Below, piece by piece: positions 42,164 through 51,368 of a stretch of DNA of 64,000 nucleotides. How positions within the stretch are numbered: the first letter of the stretch is position 1; each line of letters opens with the position of its first letter. Source of the DNA: Streptomyces sp. VRA16 Mangrove soil (GTDB taxonomy: Bacteria > Actinomycetota > Actinomycetes > Streptomycetales > Streptomycetaceae); the NCBI RefSeq assembly GCF_017377775.1, contig NZ_JAFVLN010000020.1, positions 111,274-175,273 of the forward strand, given 5' to 3'. Made by a program: the position numbers and the translations under genes. The notes beneath the pieces were generated by a model. It was not told the DNA's origin, searched no databases, and saw only the letters and a list, made by a program, of their open reading frames with translations.

Positions 42164-42916
42164 TCAGGCTTCGAGCCGGGTGTACAGGCGGGTGCCGGTC
42201 GGCCGGAACCCGACGCGTTCGTAGACGCGCCGCGAGTCCTGGCCGCCGTACTCCAGCCACACCGACGACGCCCCGCGCTCGTGCAGCAGGGTGCGGGCGA
42301 GGTCGGCGGTGACGGCGGCGGCGATGCCCCGGCCGCGGTGGGCGGGGCGGGTGCCGACGCCGGCGAGCTCGGCGGTGCCGACGGCGGGGGCGCTGCACAG
42401 GGCGCCGCCCGCGACGCTGCCGTCCGCGGCCCGTACGAGGCGGACGGCGCCGCCCGACTCGGCGGTGCGGCGCAGCCGGGCCGCGCCCTGCGGCGACGAC
42501 GCGAACTCGCCGCTGAACGCCTCGGCGAGGGCCGCGTCGAGCTCTGTGTAGTCGTCGTCGGTGACCGGGGCCTCCACGGCCGGGCCCGACGGCGGCACGG
42601 CGAGCGTGTCCGGCGTGCAGACCAGGTACGTGTGCTCGGCCTCGGGCACGAAGCCCGCGGCGGTGAGCGCGGCGGCGGCCGCGGGCGCGGCGTCCGGCGC
42701 GAACTCCAGGCGGGGCACCAGGTCCCGCTCGCGGAACGCGGCGATCAGCGCCGCCACGTCGGCCGCCGTGGGGTCGCAACCGGGCAGCGGGGTGGCGTAG
42801 TTGACGTAGGGGCTGGTGGTGCCGGGGTCGAAGCCGAGCACGAAGCCACCGGTCTCCACGGGCGCCGGGCGGCGGCGCAGGTGGGCGACGGTGAAGAGCT
42901 GGACGTCCGAGTCCAT
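42164..42916 (-). CDS. GNAT family N-acetyltransferase
   Basis: 250 residues. The C-terminal GNAT domain shows GTAELAGVGTRPAHRGRGIAAAVTADLARTLLHERG (acetyl-CoA pyrophosphate motif RGRGIA), SSVWLEYGGQDSRRVYERVGF and the final strand. The N-terminal ~110 residues form a divergent second GNAT-like domain. The acceptor is unknown. A 12-codon reading frame and a long stem-loop lie upstream (42985-43078). Confidence 0.88.
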   Translation of the reverse strand: MDSDVQLFTVAHLRRRPAPVETGGFVLGFDPGTTSPYVNYATPLPGCDPTAADVAALIAAFRERDLVPRLEFAPDAAPAAAAALTAAGFVPEAEHTYLVCTPDTLAVPPSGPAVEAPVTDDDYTELDAALAEAFSGEFASSPQGAARLRRTAESGGAVRLVRAADGSVAGGALCSAPAVGTAELAGVGTRPAHRGRGIAAAVTADLARTLLHERGASSVWLEYGGQDSRRVYERVGFRPTGTRLYTRLEA

Positions 42917-42984
42917 GACGGTGATGGTGTCCTCACGTGTGAGCAGGCGGGTGGAGACGCGTGCGTGGGGCCGCCGTGAGGAGA

Positions 42985-43078
42985 GAGCTCCGCGAGGAAC
43001 GCAGAGACGCAGAAGCGTGCGAACGCGGATGCGCGGAGCTCAGTGCCGACAGCGGCCGCTGGGGGTCGCCGGGATCAT
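42985..43078 (-). promoter_or_regulatory. Possible leader peptide and stem-loop upstream of the acetyltransferase
   Basis: On the minus strand a 12-codon reading frame (43040-43078; MIPATPSGRCRH) has GAAGGA 9 bases before its ATG. Its stop codon overlaps one arm of a perfect 10-bp inverted repeat (GAGCTCCGCG 42985-42994, CGCGGAGCTC 43032-43041) around a 37-nt loop. The arrangement resembles a translation-sensing leader. No homologue is known to me. Confidence 0.4.
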
Positions 43079-43169
43079 GGGCTTCAGTCCTTCGGGAGGA
43101 AGTACGGGTGGCCGTCGGGTGACGGCGGCCGCCAATGTCGCACGGTCACCGCCACCCCCACAAGGTGTT

Positions 43170-44261
43170 TTACGCGGACCTGCCGAACCCGATCGTCGGC
43201 ACCGCACGGCGCAGCGGCCACGGGCGTGACGTCTCCGGCAGCAGCGGGCCCAGGAAGGCGTACCGCTGGAGCGCGGCCAGGTCCTGGTTCTCGTACGACC
43301 TGACCTGCCGCCACCAGGCGGCGATCTCCGACCAGCCGGGGGCGGAGAGCGAGCCGCCGAAGTCCTGGACGGAGAGGGCGGCGGTGAGGCCGGCGAAGGC
43401 GAGGCGGTCCGCGAGGGGCCAGCCGGCGAGGGTGCCGGTGACGAACCCGGCGACGAAGACGTCTCCGGCGCCGGTCGGGTCGAGGGCCTCGACCTCGATG
43501 GCGGGGACGGAGGCGGTCTCGCCGGTGCGGCCGTCGACGGCGTACGCGCCCTCGGCGCCCAGGGTCACGACAGCGACGGGCACGTGCTTGGTGAGGGCGT
43601 GCGCGGCGGCGCGGGGACAGGAGGTGCGGGTGTAGCGCATCGCCTCCTCGGCGTTGGGCAGGAACGCCTCGCACTGCGCGAGGTCGGGCAGTGCGGCGAG
43701 GTCCCAGGCGCCGGTGTCGTCCCAGCCGACGTCGGCGAAGATCCGGGTGCCGCCCCGGGCGGCCTGGCCGACCCAGGGGGCGGCGGCGCCGGGGGTGAGG
43801 GAGGCGACGGCGGCGCGGGCGGGCGGCGGACAGCGCGGCGCCGGTTGCTGCGGCGGCGGCTCGTGGCCGTGGCTGACCATGGTGCGTTCGCCCTCGTACG
43901 CCATGGAGACGGTGACCGGCGAGTGCCAGCCGGGGACGGTGCGCGAGTGGCTGAGGTCGATGCCCTCGCCCTGTTCGAGGGTGTCCCAGCAGTACTCGCC
44001 GTAGTGGTCGTCCCCGAAGGCGGCGGCGAGCGAGGTGCGCAGGCCGAGCCGGGCGAGCGCGGCGGCCATGTTGGCGATGCCGCCGGGGCTCGATCCCATG
44101 CCGCGCGCCCAGGACTCGGTGCCGCGCACGGGCGCCGAGTCGAGGCCCGTGAAGATGATGTCGAGGAAGACGGTGCCGGTCAGATAGACGTCGCAGGCCG
44201 GGTCGCCGGGGGCGCGGAGTGCGGCCAGGGGGTCGGTGCGGGGCCGGTCGTTGCGGGTCAC
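43170..44261 (-). CDS. PfkB-family carbohydrate kinase
   Basis: 363 residues. The start GTG 44261 has AGGGAG 6 bases upstream; an ATG at 44330 is a longer alternative. The N-terminal PfkB signature is GGIANMAAALARLGLRT and the C-terminal signature is DPTGAGDVFVAGFVTGTL, with the catalytic Asp in GAGD. The sugar is unknown. It lies 225 bases downstream of the glucarate dehydratase gene on the same strand and could phosphorylate a related sugar. Confidence 0.87.
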   Translation of the reverse strand: MTRNDRPRTDPLAALRAPGDPACDVYLTGTVFLDIIFTGLDSAPVRGTESWARGMGSSPGGIANMAAALARLGLRTSLAAAFGDDHYGEYCWDTLEQGEGIDLSHSRTVPGWHSPVTVSMAYEGERTMVSHGHEPPPQQPAPRCPPPARAAVASLTPGAAAPWVGQAARGGTRIFADVGWDDTGAWDLAALPDLAQCEAFLPNAEEAMRYTRTSCPRAAAHALTKHVPVAVVTLGAEGAYAVDGRTGETASVPAIEVEALDPTGAGDVFVAGFVTGTLAGWPLADRLAFAGLTAALSVQDFGGSLSAPGWSEIAAWWRQVRSYENQDLAALQRYAFLGPLLPETSRPWPLRRAVPTIGFGRSA

Positions 44262-44486
44262 GGATGCTCCCTGCGTGGTACGGGTCCGCACAGTGTGCAC
44301 GACACGGGCCCGCACCACGGGGGTTGACATCAGTACGTCATGCGGCGCTCATACGGTGCCGGGTTCCGGGCGGGCCGTGATCCGGTGGGCCGTGGCGTCC
44401 GGGGCCGCCGGGGCGCACCCGGGCCGGTCGCAGAGGTGTCCCGACACCCGACAGGTGCACGGAGGCGATGACGAGCGACAAGGGCG

Positions 44487-45785
44487 TCACCAGCGCGGGA
44501 CCGACGGGGTGACCCACTCCGGGTCGAGGACGCGCATCGCCGCGGCGTCGTCGCGGTCGCGCAGATGGGCGTACGTCTCGTCGAGCCACCGCTGGTGCAG
44601 GGCCTCGACCTTGGCGCGGTCGAGCTCGACGCCGAGGCCGGGTGCGTCGCGGACGGTGACCTTGCCGTCCTCGAAGGTGAGGCGTTCGGTCAGGACGTCC
44701 TCGGACTGCCACGGGTAGTGGGAGTCGCAGGCGTGGTGGAGGCCCGGGACGGTGGCCGCGACGTGGGTCATCGCGGCGAGGCTGATGCCGAGGTGGGTGT
44801 TGGAGTGCATGGACACCCCGACGCCGAACGTGCGGCAGATCGCGGCGAGTTGCTGGGTGTTGCGCAGGCCGCCCCAGTAGTGGTGGTCGGAGAGCACCAC
44901 CTGGACGGCGCCCGTCGTGAACGCCTCCTTGATCTCCGCGAACGTCGTCACGCACATGTTGGTGGCGAGCGGCACCCCGGCCTTCGCGGCGACCTCGGCC
45001 ATGGCGGGCGTGCCGAGGGCGGGGTCCTCCAGGTACTCCAGTACGTCGCGCAGCTCGTCGGCGACCTTGAGCGAAGTCTCCACGGACCAGGCGCCGTTGG
45101 GGTCGAGACGCAGCGGCTTGCCGGGGAAGGCCTCGGCGAGGGCCTTGACGGCGGCGATCTCCTGGTCGGGCTCGAAGCAGCCGCCCTTGAGCTTGAACGA
45201 CTCGAAGCCGTAGCGCTCGTGGAAGAGGCGGGCCTGGGCGACGATCCCGGCCGGGTCGAGGGCGGCGCCCCAGTCGTCCTGCTCGCTCGCGATGCCCTCG
45301 GGGTGGTGCGCGTTCTTGTAGAAGAGGTACGCGCTGTACTCGACGGCGTCGCGGACCTTGCCGCCGAGCAGGGCGTGCACGGGCAGGCCGAGCGCCTTGC
45401 CGAGCGCGTCGAGACAGGCCACCTCGAAGCCGGAGACGACGGACAGGCGCAGCTTGTCGGCGGTCTGGACGCCGCGCAGGCCGCCGACGTCGACCTGGTT
45501 GTCGACGCGCGCGTCGTCCACCGCGACCTCGCCGGCGATCGTGAACAGGCCGTTGAAGTCGCTGACTTGACGGCCTGTCAGTTTCTCGGCGAAGGGCCGG
45601 GCCAGCTCCAGGTACTTGGTGTCGCCGTACGTCTCGCCGACACCGGTGACACCGTCGGCCGTGACGACCTCGACGATGAGCCGGGGCGTGTACGGCTGGT
45701 GCAGGCCCTGCGTGTTCAGGAGCGGCGGGTCCGCGACGAGGATCGGAGTGAGGCGGACGTCGGCGATGGTGAGGTCTGCGGTCAT
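44487..45785 (-). CDS. Glucarate dehydratase (enolase superfamily)
   Basis: 432 residues. The mandelate racemase-type layout has the KLK base motif (ESFKLKGG), metal ligand Asp in PLRLDPNGAW, and Asn/His residues in ISMHSNTHLGISLAAMTHVAATVP. GluD-specific N-terminal features (PPLLNTQGLHQPYTPRLIVEVVTADGVTGVGETYGD) point to D-glucarate/idarate dehydratase. The product is 5-dehydro-4-deoxyglucarate, the substrate of the next enzyme, whose gene overlaps by ATGA. Confidence 0.9.
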   Translation of the reverse strand: MTADLTIADVRLTPILVADPPLLNTQGLHQPYTPRLIVEVVTADGVTGVGETYGDTKYLELARPFAEKLTGRQVSDFNGLFTIAGEVAVDDARVDNQVDVGGLRGVQTADKLRLSVVSGFEVACLDALGKALGLPVHALLGGKVRDAVEYSAYLFYKNAHHPEGIASEQDDWGAALDPAGIVAQARLFHERYGFESFKLKGGCFEPDQEIAAVKALAEAFPGKPLRLDPNGAWSVETSLKVADELRDVLEYLEDPALGTPAMAEVAAKAGVPLATNMCVTTFAEIKEAFTTGAVQVVLSDHHYWGGLRNTQQLAAICRTFGVGVSMHSNTHLGISLAAMTHVAATVPGLHHACDSHYPWQSEDVLTERLTFEDGKVTVRDAPGLGVELDRAKVEALHQRWLDETYAHLRDRDDAAAMRVLDPEWVTPSVPRW

Positions 45786-46744
45786 CGGGCGGCTCCAGCG
45801 ACAGCGGGTCGGGCGGGCGGTACGAGAGCGAGTCCGGCGGCGAGGACCTGTTCCAGGTCGGCGAGGTCGGCCGCAGTGGGGTCGGCGAGCGGGGCGCGGA
45901 CCGGGCCGACGGGGCGGCCGCGCAGCCGGGCGGCGGCCTTGACGAGCGAGACGCCGTAGCCGGGGACCCGGTCGCGGATCTCGACGAAGGGGACGTAGAA
46001 CTCCCGCAGGAGACGGTCCACCCGGGTGTGGTCGGCCTCGTGCAGGGCGGTGAAGAACGCGGCGGCGATCTCGGGGGCGAAGGCGTGCACGGCCGAGGAG
46101 TAGGCGGCGCAGCCCACGGCCGCGTAGGCGCGGGCCTGGATCTCGGCGGTGGCGGCGCCGTTGAAGAAGAGGAAGTCGTCGGGCGCGGCGAGGGTGAGCC
46201 GCTGGAGCCGGTCGAGGTCGCTGTGGCCGTCCTTGAGCCCGATGACGTTCGGCAGCGCGGCGATCCGGGTCAGCGCGTCGACGCCGAAGGCGACCTGGTC
46301 GCGCTGGTAGACGATGACCGGCAGCGCGGTGCGGGCGGCGATCTGCCCGACCTGCGCGACGAGCCCGCTCTGCGGCCCGCGCACCAGGTAGTGCGGCAGC
46401 ACGAGCAGTGCGTCGGCGCCCGCCTCCTCGGCGATGCGGGCGAAGCGGGCGGCCTGCGCCCATCCGTAGCCGACTCCGGCGACGACAGGCACACGGCCCG
46501 CGGCCTCCTCGACGGTGACCGCGACGACCTGGCGGTACTCGTCCTCGTCGAGGGAGAAGAACTCGCCGGTGCCGCAGGCCGGGAAGACCGCGCCGGGCCC
46601 GGTGGCCACCTGGGCGGCGACGTACTCCCGGAAGGCGTCGAGGTCGAGCGAGCCGTCGGCGCGGAAGCTGGTCAGCGGGAACGAGAGCACGCCGTTCGCC
46701 ATGCCCTCGCGCAGCCGCGCCGCCACTTCGGCAACCGCCTCCAT
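45782..46744 (-). CDS. 5-dehydro-4-deoxyglucarate dehydratase (decarboxylating)
   Basis: 320 residues of the DHDPS/NAL aldolase superfamily. The Schiff-base Lys is in NVIGLKDGHSD and the Tyr in PVIVYQRDQ. The GTGEFFSLDEDEY motif near residue 60 is typical of KdgD. It converts 5-dehydro-4-deoxyglucarate to 2,5-dioxopentanoate and CO2. ATG 46744 has GGAGA upstream. It is translationally coupled to glucarate dehydratase and divergent from an IclR regulator. Confidence 0.9.
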   Translation of the reverse strand: MEAVAEVAARLREGMANGVLSFPLTSFRADGSLDLDAFREYVAAQVATGPGAVFPACGTGEFFSLDEDEYRQVVAVTVEEAAGRVPVVAGVGYGWAQAARFARIAEEAGADALLVLPHYLVRGPQSGLVAQVGQIAARTALPVIVYQRDQVAFGVDALTRIAALPNVIGLKDGHSDLDRLQRLTLAAPDDFLFFNGAATAEIQARAYAAVGCAAYSSAVHAFAPEIAAAFFTALHEADHTRVDRLLREFYVPFVEIRDRVPGYGVSLVKAAARLRGRPVGPVRAPLADPTAADLADLEQVLAAGLALVPPARPAVAGAAR

Positions 46745-46857
46745 AGCTGTCTCCGTACGTAGATGCTGTCCACACATGTAGATGGAGATTAGGTACGCGG
46801 ACGGGAGCCGTCAATGGGGCGGGCTCCCCCGCTTCCGGCTCGGCTTACGATCGGCCC
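46745..46857. promoter_or_regulatory. Divergent promoter/operator region for glucarate operon and IclR regulator
   Basis: This 113-bp space between kdgD and the iclR-type gene holds two direct repeats GTAGATG (46759-46765 and 46778-46784, 19 bp apart). The overlapping segments CATGTAGATGGAG and TCCGTACGTA may be regulator half-sites. Confidence 0.5.
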
Positions 46858-47655
46858 ATGTCAGAGCGCGAGGAACAGGCCCATGGCGTCCGCGAGGTGA
46901 AGTCCGCGGCCCGCACCGTCGAGCTGCTGGAGGTGCTCGCCGCCCGCGGCGACCGCCCGGCCCGCCTCCAGGAGCTCGCCGACGAACTGGCGGTGCCGCG
47001 CAGCTCCATGTACGCGCTGCTGCAGACACTGATCGCACGCGGCTGGGTGCGCACGGACGTCACCGGCTCGCTGTACGGCATCGGCATCCACGCCCTGCTG
47101 ACCGGTACCAGCTACCTCGACACGGACCCGTACGTGCGCACCGCGCGCCCCTTCCTCGACGAGGCGTCGGGGGCGCTCGGCGAGACGATCCACCTGGGCC
47201 GCCTCGACGGTTTCGACGTCGCCTATCTCGCCACCCGCGAGTCGCACGAGTACCTGCGCACGATCAGCCGCGTCGGCCGCCGGCTGCCCGCGAACGTCGG
47301 CGCGCTCGGCAAGGCGCTGCTCGCCGAGCGGTCCGACGACGCGCTGCCGCCCGGCCCGTACCCCCGCGCCACCGAGAACACCCGCACCACCCGCGAGGCG
47401 CTCGCCGCCGATCTCGCGGCCACCCGCGCCCGCGGCCACTCGATCGACCGCGAGGAGGGCGTCACCGGCATCGTCGGCTTCGGTTTCGCGCTGCGCTACG
47501 CCCTGCCCGCGCACGACGCGATCAGCTGTTCGGTGCCGGTCGCGCGACTGACTCCGGAGCACGAAGAACGCATCGTGGCGGTCATGCGCGAGATCCGCTC
47601 GAAGATCGAATCGGCGGCCCGTCACGGGGCTCCGGGCGCCCCCGACTGGCGCTGA
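46858..47655 (+). CDS. IclR family transcriptional regulator
   Basis: 265 residues. The N-terminal winged helix is SAARTVELLEVLAARGDRPARLQELADELAVPRSSMYALLQTLIARGWV. The C-terminal IclR effector domain includes GETIHLGRLDGFDVAYLATRES and NVGALGKALLAE. It is divergent from the glucarate dehydration genes, so it probably represses them until a sugar acid binds. A terminator follows at 47723. Confidence 0.93.
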   Translation: MSEREEQAHGVREVKSAARTVELLEVLAARGDRPARLQELADELAVPRSSMYALLQTLIARGWVRTDVTGSLYGIGIHALLTGTSYLDTDPYVRTARPFLDEASGALGETIHLGRLDGFDVAYLATRESHEYLRTISRVGRRLPANVGALGKALLAERSDDALPPGPYPRATENTRTTREALAADLAATRARGHSIDREEGVTGIVGFGFALRYALPAHDAISCSVPVARLTPEHEERIVAVMREIRSKIESAARHGAPGAPDWR

Positions 47656-47722
47656 ACCACCAGCGAAAAGCACCTCGACTACCCGGCCGAACCACCCCCA
47701 AACCACATGTGTCTCAGGTCAC

Positions 47723-47749
47723 AAGGCCCCGCCTTCTGTGCGGGGCCTT
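47723..47749 (+). terminator. Terminator of the IclR gene
   Basis: Perfect 10-bp stem AAGGCCCCGC / GCGGGGCCTT with loop CTTCTGT. A possible promoter for the next gene (TTGATACAAAT) lies just beyond. Confidence 0.88.
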
Positions 47750-47900
47750 CGGCTTGATACAAATTGGCCGCGCCCAACGTCCCCGGTTCGGTCCCGTTCG
47801 CAAAGACGTCGCGCTCCCCAACCTCTTGCCTTACCTCCCCCTTGCCCAAAACAGCGGCCTCGGCATGTCCCGGGCAAGGGGCCGTTCTACAGGATTGCCC

Positions 47901-49394
47901 GTGTCCTCGCGCGCCCTCCCGTCTCCCGCCACCGCCCTCAACGGTGGCCCTGCGGGCCGCACTTCCTTCTCGAAGCCCGCGCTCGTCGCCCTCTTCACCG
48001 CCGGTTACCTCGCCGCGTATCTCCTCCCCACGGTCGTGGGCAGAGTCGCCGACAGCCTGGCGCTCTCCCCCACCCAGGCCGGTCTCGTCGGCAGCGCGCT
48101 GCTGCTGAGTTCGGCCACCGCGGGCCTCACCCTCGCGACCCGCGTCGAACGGATCGGGGCGCGCCGCGCGGCCCGGTCCGGGCTGCTCCTCGCGGCCGTC
48201 GGCTACGGCACCGCGGCGCTCGCCTCCACCGTCCCGCTGGTCGTCGCGGGTGCGATGATCGGCGGCTTCGGCTCGGGCACCGCGACGGCCGTCGCCGCCA
48301 CCGGGATCGCCGCCCAGAAAGACCCGCACCGCGCCTCGACGCTCGGCCTGCTGTCGGTCTCGGCGCTCGCGGGCGCCCTGTATCTGACCATCCCGCGCAT
48401 CAGCCCGTCGGGCCACATCCTGCCGTTCGCGGCGCTCGCCCTGACCGCGCTGTCCGTGTGGCCCGTCACCCGGCACCTGGCGGGACCGGCCACACCCGAC
48501 AACTGCGCGGCCCCCGCCCCCAAGTCCCCGCTGCCCTTCGCCCGTTCAGGCGCGGTCCTCGCGGCCGTGATCGTGTGCTGGTCGATGGCGCAGAACTCGC
48601 TGTGGGGCGTCTCCAGCCGGATCGGCACCGAACAGGCGGGCCTGTCCGAGGTCGCCGTCGGCTCCGTCTTCGCCGTCGCGCTCGGCGCCGGACTCCTCGG
48701 CGTGATCGGCGCGGGCGCGCTCGGCGCCCGGATCGGCCGCGCCCTCCCGATCGGCGCCGGCACGGCCGCCATCGCCTGCTGCATCGCGCTCAGCGCCCGC
48801 GCCGAAGGGCTTGCCACCTTCGCGGGCGGCGAGATCGCCTGGAACACCCTGTACCCGGTGGTGCTCTCCTACCTGCTCGGCCTCGCCGCGTCCCTCGACC
48901 CGCGCGGCCGCTGGGCGGTCCTGGTCGGCTCGGCGTCCTCGCTGGGCACCGCGTGCGGACCGCTGGTGGGCAGCTCCCTGTCGCAGTCGGTCGGCTTCCC
49001 CGTGATGGGCGCGACGCTCGCCGTGCTGCTCCTGCTGCTCGCGGTGCCGCTGACCGCGGTGGCCCTGCACACCGGCGGCCGCCCGCTGTTCGCGGGCGCG
49101 GCACGGCGGCGCAGCGGCGCCCCGGTGGGCGCGATGGTCCCGCCGTCCGGTCTGCCCGAGCAGCCGGTCGTCGAGATCGAGGTGCCCGCCGCCATGGAAG
49201 AGGCGCAACCCGACCCCGTACAGGCCGGGTTCACTCAGGTCCAACCCGCGCAGTCCGCTCCGGTGACCCGTCCGGCGAGCTTTTCCGGCCGGGGGTCCGG
49301 GGGTTGCCCCCCGGGAGAACGCAGCACCACCGCGGGGCCGCGCTCCGCAGGGGCTCAGTCCTCGAACTCGTACGCCTCGACCTCGGCGATGTAG
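47901..49394 (+). CDS. MFS transporter with long C-terminal tail
   Basis: 497 residues from GTG 47901 (ATG 47865 is a longer alternative). Twelve hydrophobic helices cover residues about 20-390. A Pro/Ser/Gly-rich tail of about 110 residues follows. The tail runs through a hairpin at 49296-49316 and then 40 bases into the antisense strand of the deaminase gene, finishing NSYASTSAM. This looks like readthrough after a lost stop. Substrate unknown. Confidence 0.8.
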   Translation: MSSRALPSPATALNGGPAGRTSFSKPALVALFTAGYLAAYLLPTVVGRVADSLALSPTQAGLVGSALLLSSATAGLTLATRVERIGARRAARSGLLLAAVGYGTAALASTVPLVVAGAMIGGFGSGTATAVAATGIAAQKDPHRASTLGLLSVSALAGALYLTIPRISPSGHILPFAALALTALSVWPVTRHLAGPATPDNCAAPAPKSPLPFARSGAVLAAVIVCWSMAQNSLWGVSSRIGTEQAGLSEVAVGSVFAVALGAGLLGVIGAGALGARIGRALPIGAGTAAIACCIALSARAEGLATFAGGEIAWNTLYPVVLSYLLGLAASLDPRGRWAVLVGSASSLGTACGPLVGSSLSQSVGFPVMGATLAVLLLLLAVPLTAVALHTGGRPLFAGAARRRSGAPVGAMVPPSGLPEQPVVEIEVPAAMEEAQPDPVQAGFTQVQPAQSAPVTRPASFSGRGSGGCPPGERSTTAGPRSAGAQSSNSYASTSAM

Positions 49395-50395
49395 CGGGCG
49401 CGACGCCGCTCGTCGTCCTCGTTGCCGTCCAGGAAGGACGCCACGAACGAGTTGCGGGCGAGTTCCCGCAGCCGTTCGTGGTCCAGGGCGAGGGCCTCGC
49501 CGACGGCGTGGAAGTTGTCGCCCGCGTAGCCGCCGAAGTAGGCCGGGTCGTCGGAGTTGACGGTGCACAGCAGCCCGGCGTCCATCATCGCGACGAGCGG
49601 GTGGTCCTCCAGGACGTCGATGGTGCGCAGGCGCACGTTCGACATCGGGCACAGCGTCAGCGGGATCCGGTCGCGCACCAGACGGGCCACGAGCTCGGGG
49701 TCCTCCATGGACCGCAGGCCGTGGTCGACGCGCTCGACACCGAGCACGTCCAGGGCCTCCCACACGTACGACGGGTCGCCCTCCTCACCGGCGTGCGCGA
49801 CCTTCCGCAGGCCGAGCTCGCCCGCGGCCGCGTACACGTCGCGGAACTTGGACGCCGGATTGCCGACCTCGGCGGAGTCGAGCCCGACGCCGACGATCTT
49901 GTCGAGGTACGGCTTGGCGGACTCCAGGGTCTCCATCGCCGACTCGGCGGACTGGTCCCGCAGGAAGCACATGATGAGCTTCGTGGAGATCCCGTGCCGC
50001 TCCTCGCTGCGGGCGAGAGCCCGGTGCAGGCCCGCCACGACCGTGCCGATCTCCACACCGCGCGCCGTGTGGGCCTGCGGGTCGAAGAAGATCTCCGCGT
50101 GCCGTACGCCCTGCTCGGCGGCGAGCGCCAGATAGGCGTCGGCGAGCGCCTCGAAGTCGTCCTCGGTGATCAGGACGGCCATCAGCGCGTAGTACAGGTC
50201 GAGGAACGACTGGAGGTCGGCGAAGAGATACGCCGTGCGCAGCTCCTCCGTGTCCGCGTACGGCAGGGTGATGCCGTTGCGGGCGGCGAGCTCGAAGGCC
50301 AGCTCGGGTTCGAGGGTGCCTTCGATGTGCAGATGGAGCTCGGCCTTGGGGATCCGGGCGTGCGTGGCGAGGGGGGTGCGTGATGCGTCGGACAT
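49355..50395 (-). CDS. Adenosine/adenine deaminase-type amidohydrolase
   Basis: 346 residues. Metal ligands are HLHIEGT, VAHAGEEGDP (catalytic Glu) and the C-terminal Asp pair. The segment SDDPAYFGGYAGDNFHA matches adenine-deaminase-type members of the ADA superfamily better than classical adenosine deaminases. Usual Streptomyces annotation is adenosine deaminase. The ATG at 50395 follows a short non-conserved extension. Purine salvage role. Confidence 0.88.
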   Translation of the reverse strand: MSDASRTPLATHARIPKAELHLHIEGTLEPELAFELAARNGITLPYADTEELRTAYLFADLQSFLDLYYALMAVLITEDDFEALADAYLALAAEQGVRHAEIFFDPQAHTARGVEIGTVVAGLHRALARSEERHGISTKLIMCFLRDQSAESAMETLESAKPYLDKIVGVGLDSAEVGNPASKFRDVYAAAGELGLRKVAHAGEEGDPSYVWEALDVLGVERVDHGLRSMEDPELVARLVRDRIPLTLCPMSNVRLRTIDVLEDHPLVAMMDAGLLCTVNSDDPAYFGGYAGDNFHAVGEALALDHERLRELARNSFVASFLDGNEDDERRRARYIAEVEAYEFED

Positions 50396-50441
50396 CCGTG
50401 CATCGTACGGGCCCGCCCCCGCCGTGACCCCCCTCACCTGC

Positions 50442-51350
50442 TCATACGCGCTTGGGAACGGGGACGCGGTCCAGGTCGCGGGCGACCGTCAGCTCCCCCG
50501 TGAAACCGGCGGCCCGCGCCTGCCGGGCGAATGCGTCCGGGTCGGTGTAGCGCTGGCTGAAGTGGGTGAGCACGAGGTGGCGCACCCCGGCGTCCCGGGC
50601 CACGCGGGCGGCCTGCCCCGCGGTCAGGTGCCCGTGCTCGGAGGCCAGCTGCTCGTCCTCGTCGAGGAACGTCGACTCGATGACGAGCAGATCGCAGCCG
50701 TCGGCGAGCGCGCTGACGCCCTCGCACAGCCGGGTGTCCATCACGAAGGCGACCCGCTGCCCGCGCCGCATCTCGCTCACGTCGTCGAGGGTGATGCCGC
50801 GCAGCTCGCCCTGCTTCTGCAGCCGCCCGACGTCGGGCCCCGCGATCCCGCGCTCGGCGAGCAGTCCGGGCAGCATGCGCCGCCGGTCGGGCTCGACGAG
50901 CCGATACCCGTACGACTCCACGGGATGGGAGAGCCGCCGCGCCTCGAGCCGGTAGTCCGGCGTCTCGGCGAGCACGCCGCCCTCCCCGCTCACCGGCTCC
51001 TCGGTGATCCCGACGGTCTCCCGGTACGCGGTGGCGTACCGCAGCCGTTCGAAGAACCGCTGCCCGGACGCCGGGTAGTGGGCGGTGACGGGGTGCGGCA
51101 CCCGGTCGAGGTTGATCCGCTGGATCACCCCGGCGAGCCCGAGGCTGTGGTCGCCGTGGAAGTGGGTGACACAGATCCGGTTCAGATCGTGCGCGGCGAC
51201 CGAGGCCCGCAGCATCTGCCGCTGGGTCCCCTCGCCGGGGTCGAAGAGGAGGCCCTCGCCGTCCCAGCGCAGCAGATAGCCGTTGTGGTTGCGGTGCCGG
51301 GTCGGCACCTGGCTCGCGGTGCCGAGCACGACGAATTCACGTACGGACAT
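50442..51350 (-). CDS. rnz: Ribonuclease Z
   Basis: 302 residues. Zinc-binding HFHGDHSLGL, LFDPGEGTQRQ and the later His/Asp set (VMDTRL, LTHFSQRY) are present. It cleaves 3' trailers of tRNA precursors. Full length for the short-form enzyme. It is 18 bases downstream of the HIT gene on the same strand. Confidence 0.94.
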   Translation of the reverse strand: MSVREFVVLGTASQVPTRHRNHNGYLLRWDGEGLLFDPGEGTQRQMLRASVAAHDLNRICVTHFHGDHSLGLAGVIQRINLDRVPHPVTAHYPASGQRFFERLRYATAYRETVGITEEPVSGEGGVLAETPDYRLEARRLSHPVESYGYRLVEPDRRRMLPGLLAERGIAGPDVGRLQKQGELRGITLDDVSEMRRGQRVAFVMDTRLCEGVSALADGCDLLVIESTFLDEDEQLASEHGHLTAGQAARVARDAGVRHLVLTHFSQRYTDPDAFARQARAAGFTGELTVARDLDRVPVPKRV

Positions 51351-51368
51351 GGGGAGTCGGGTGCTCGC

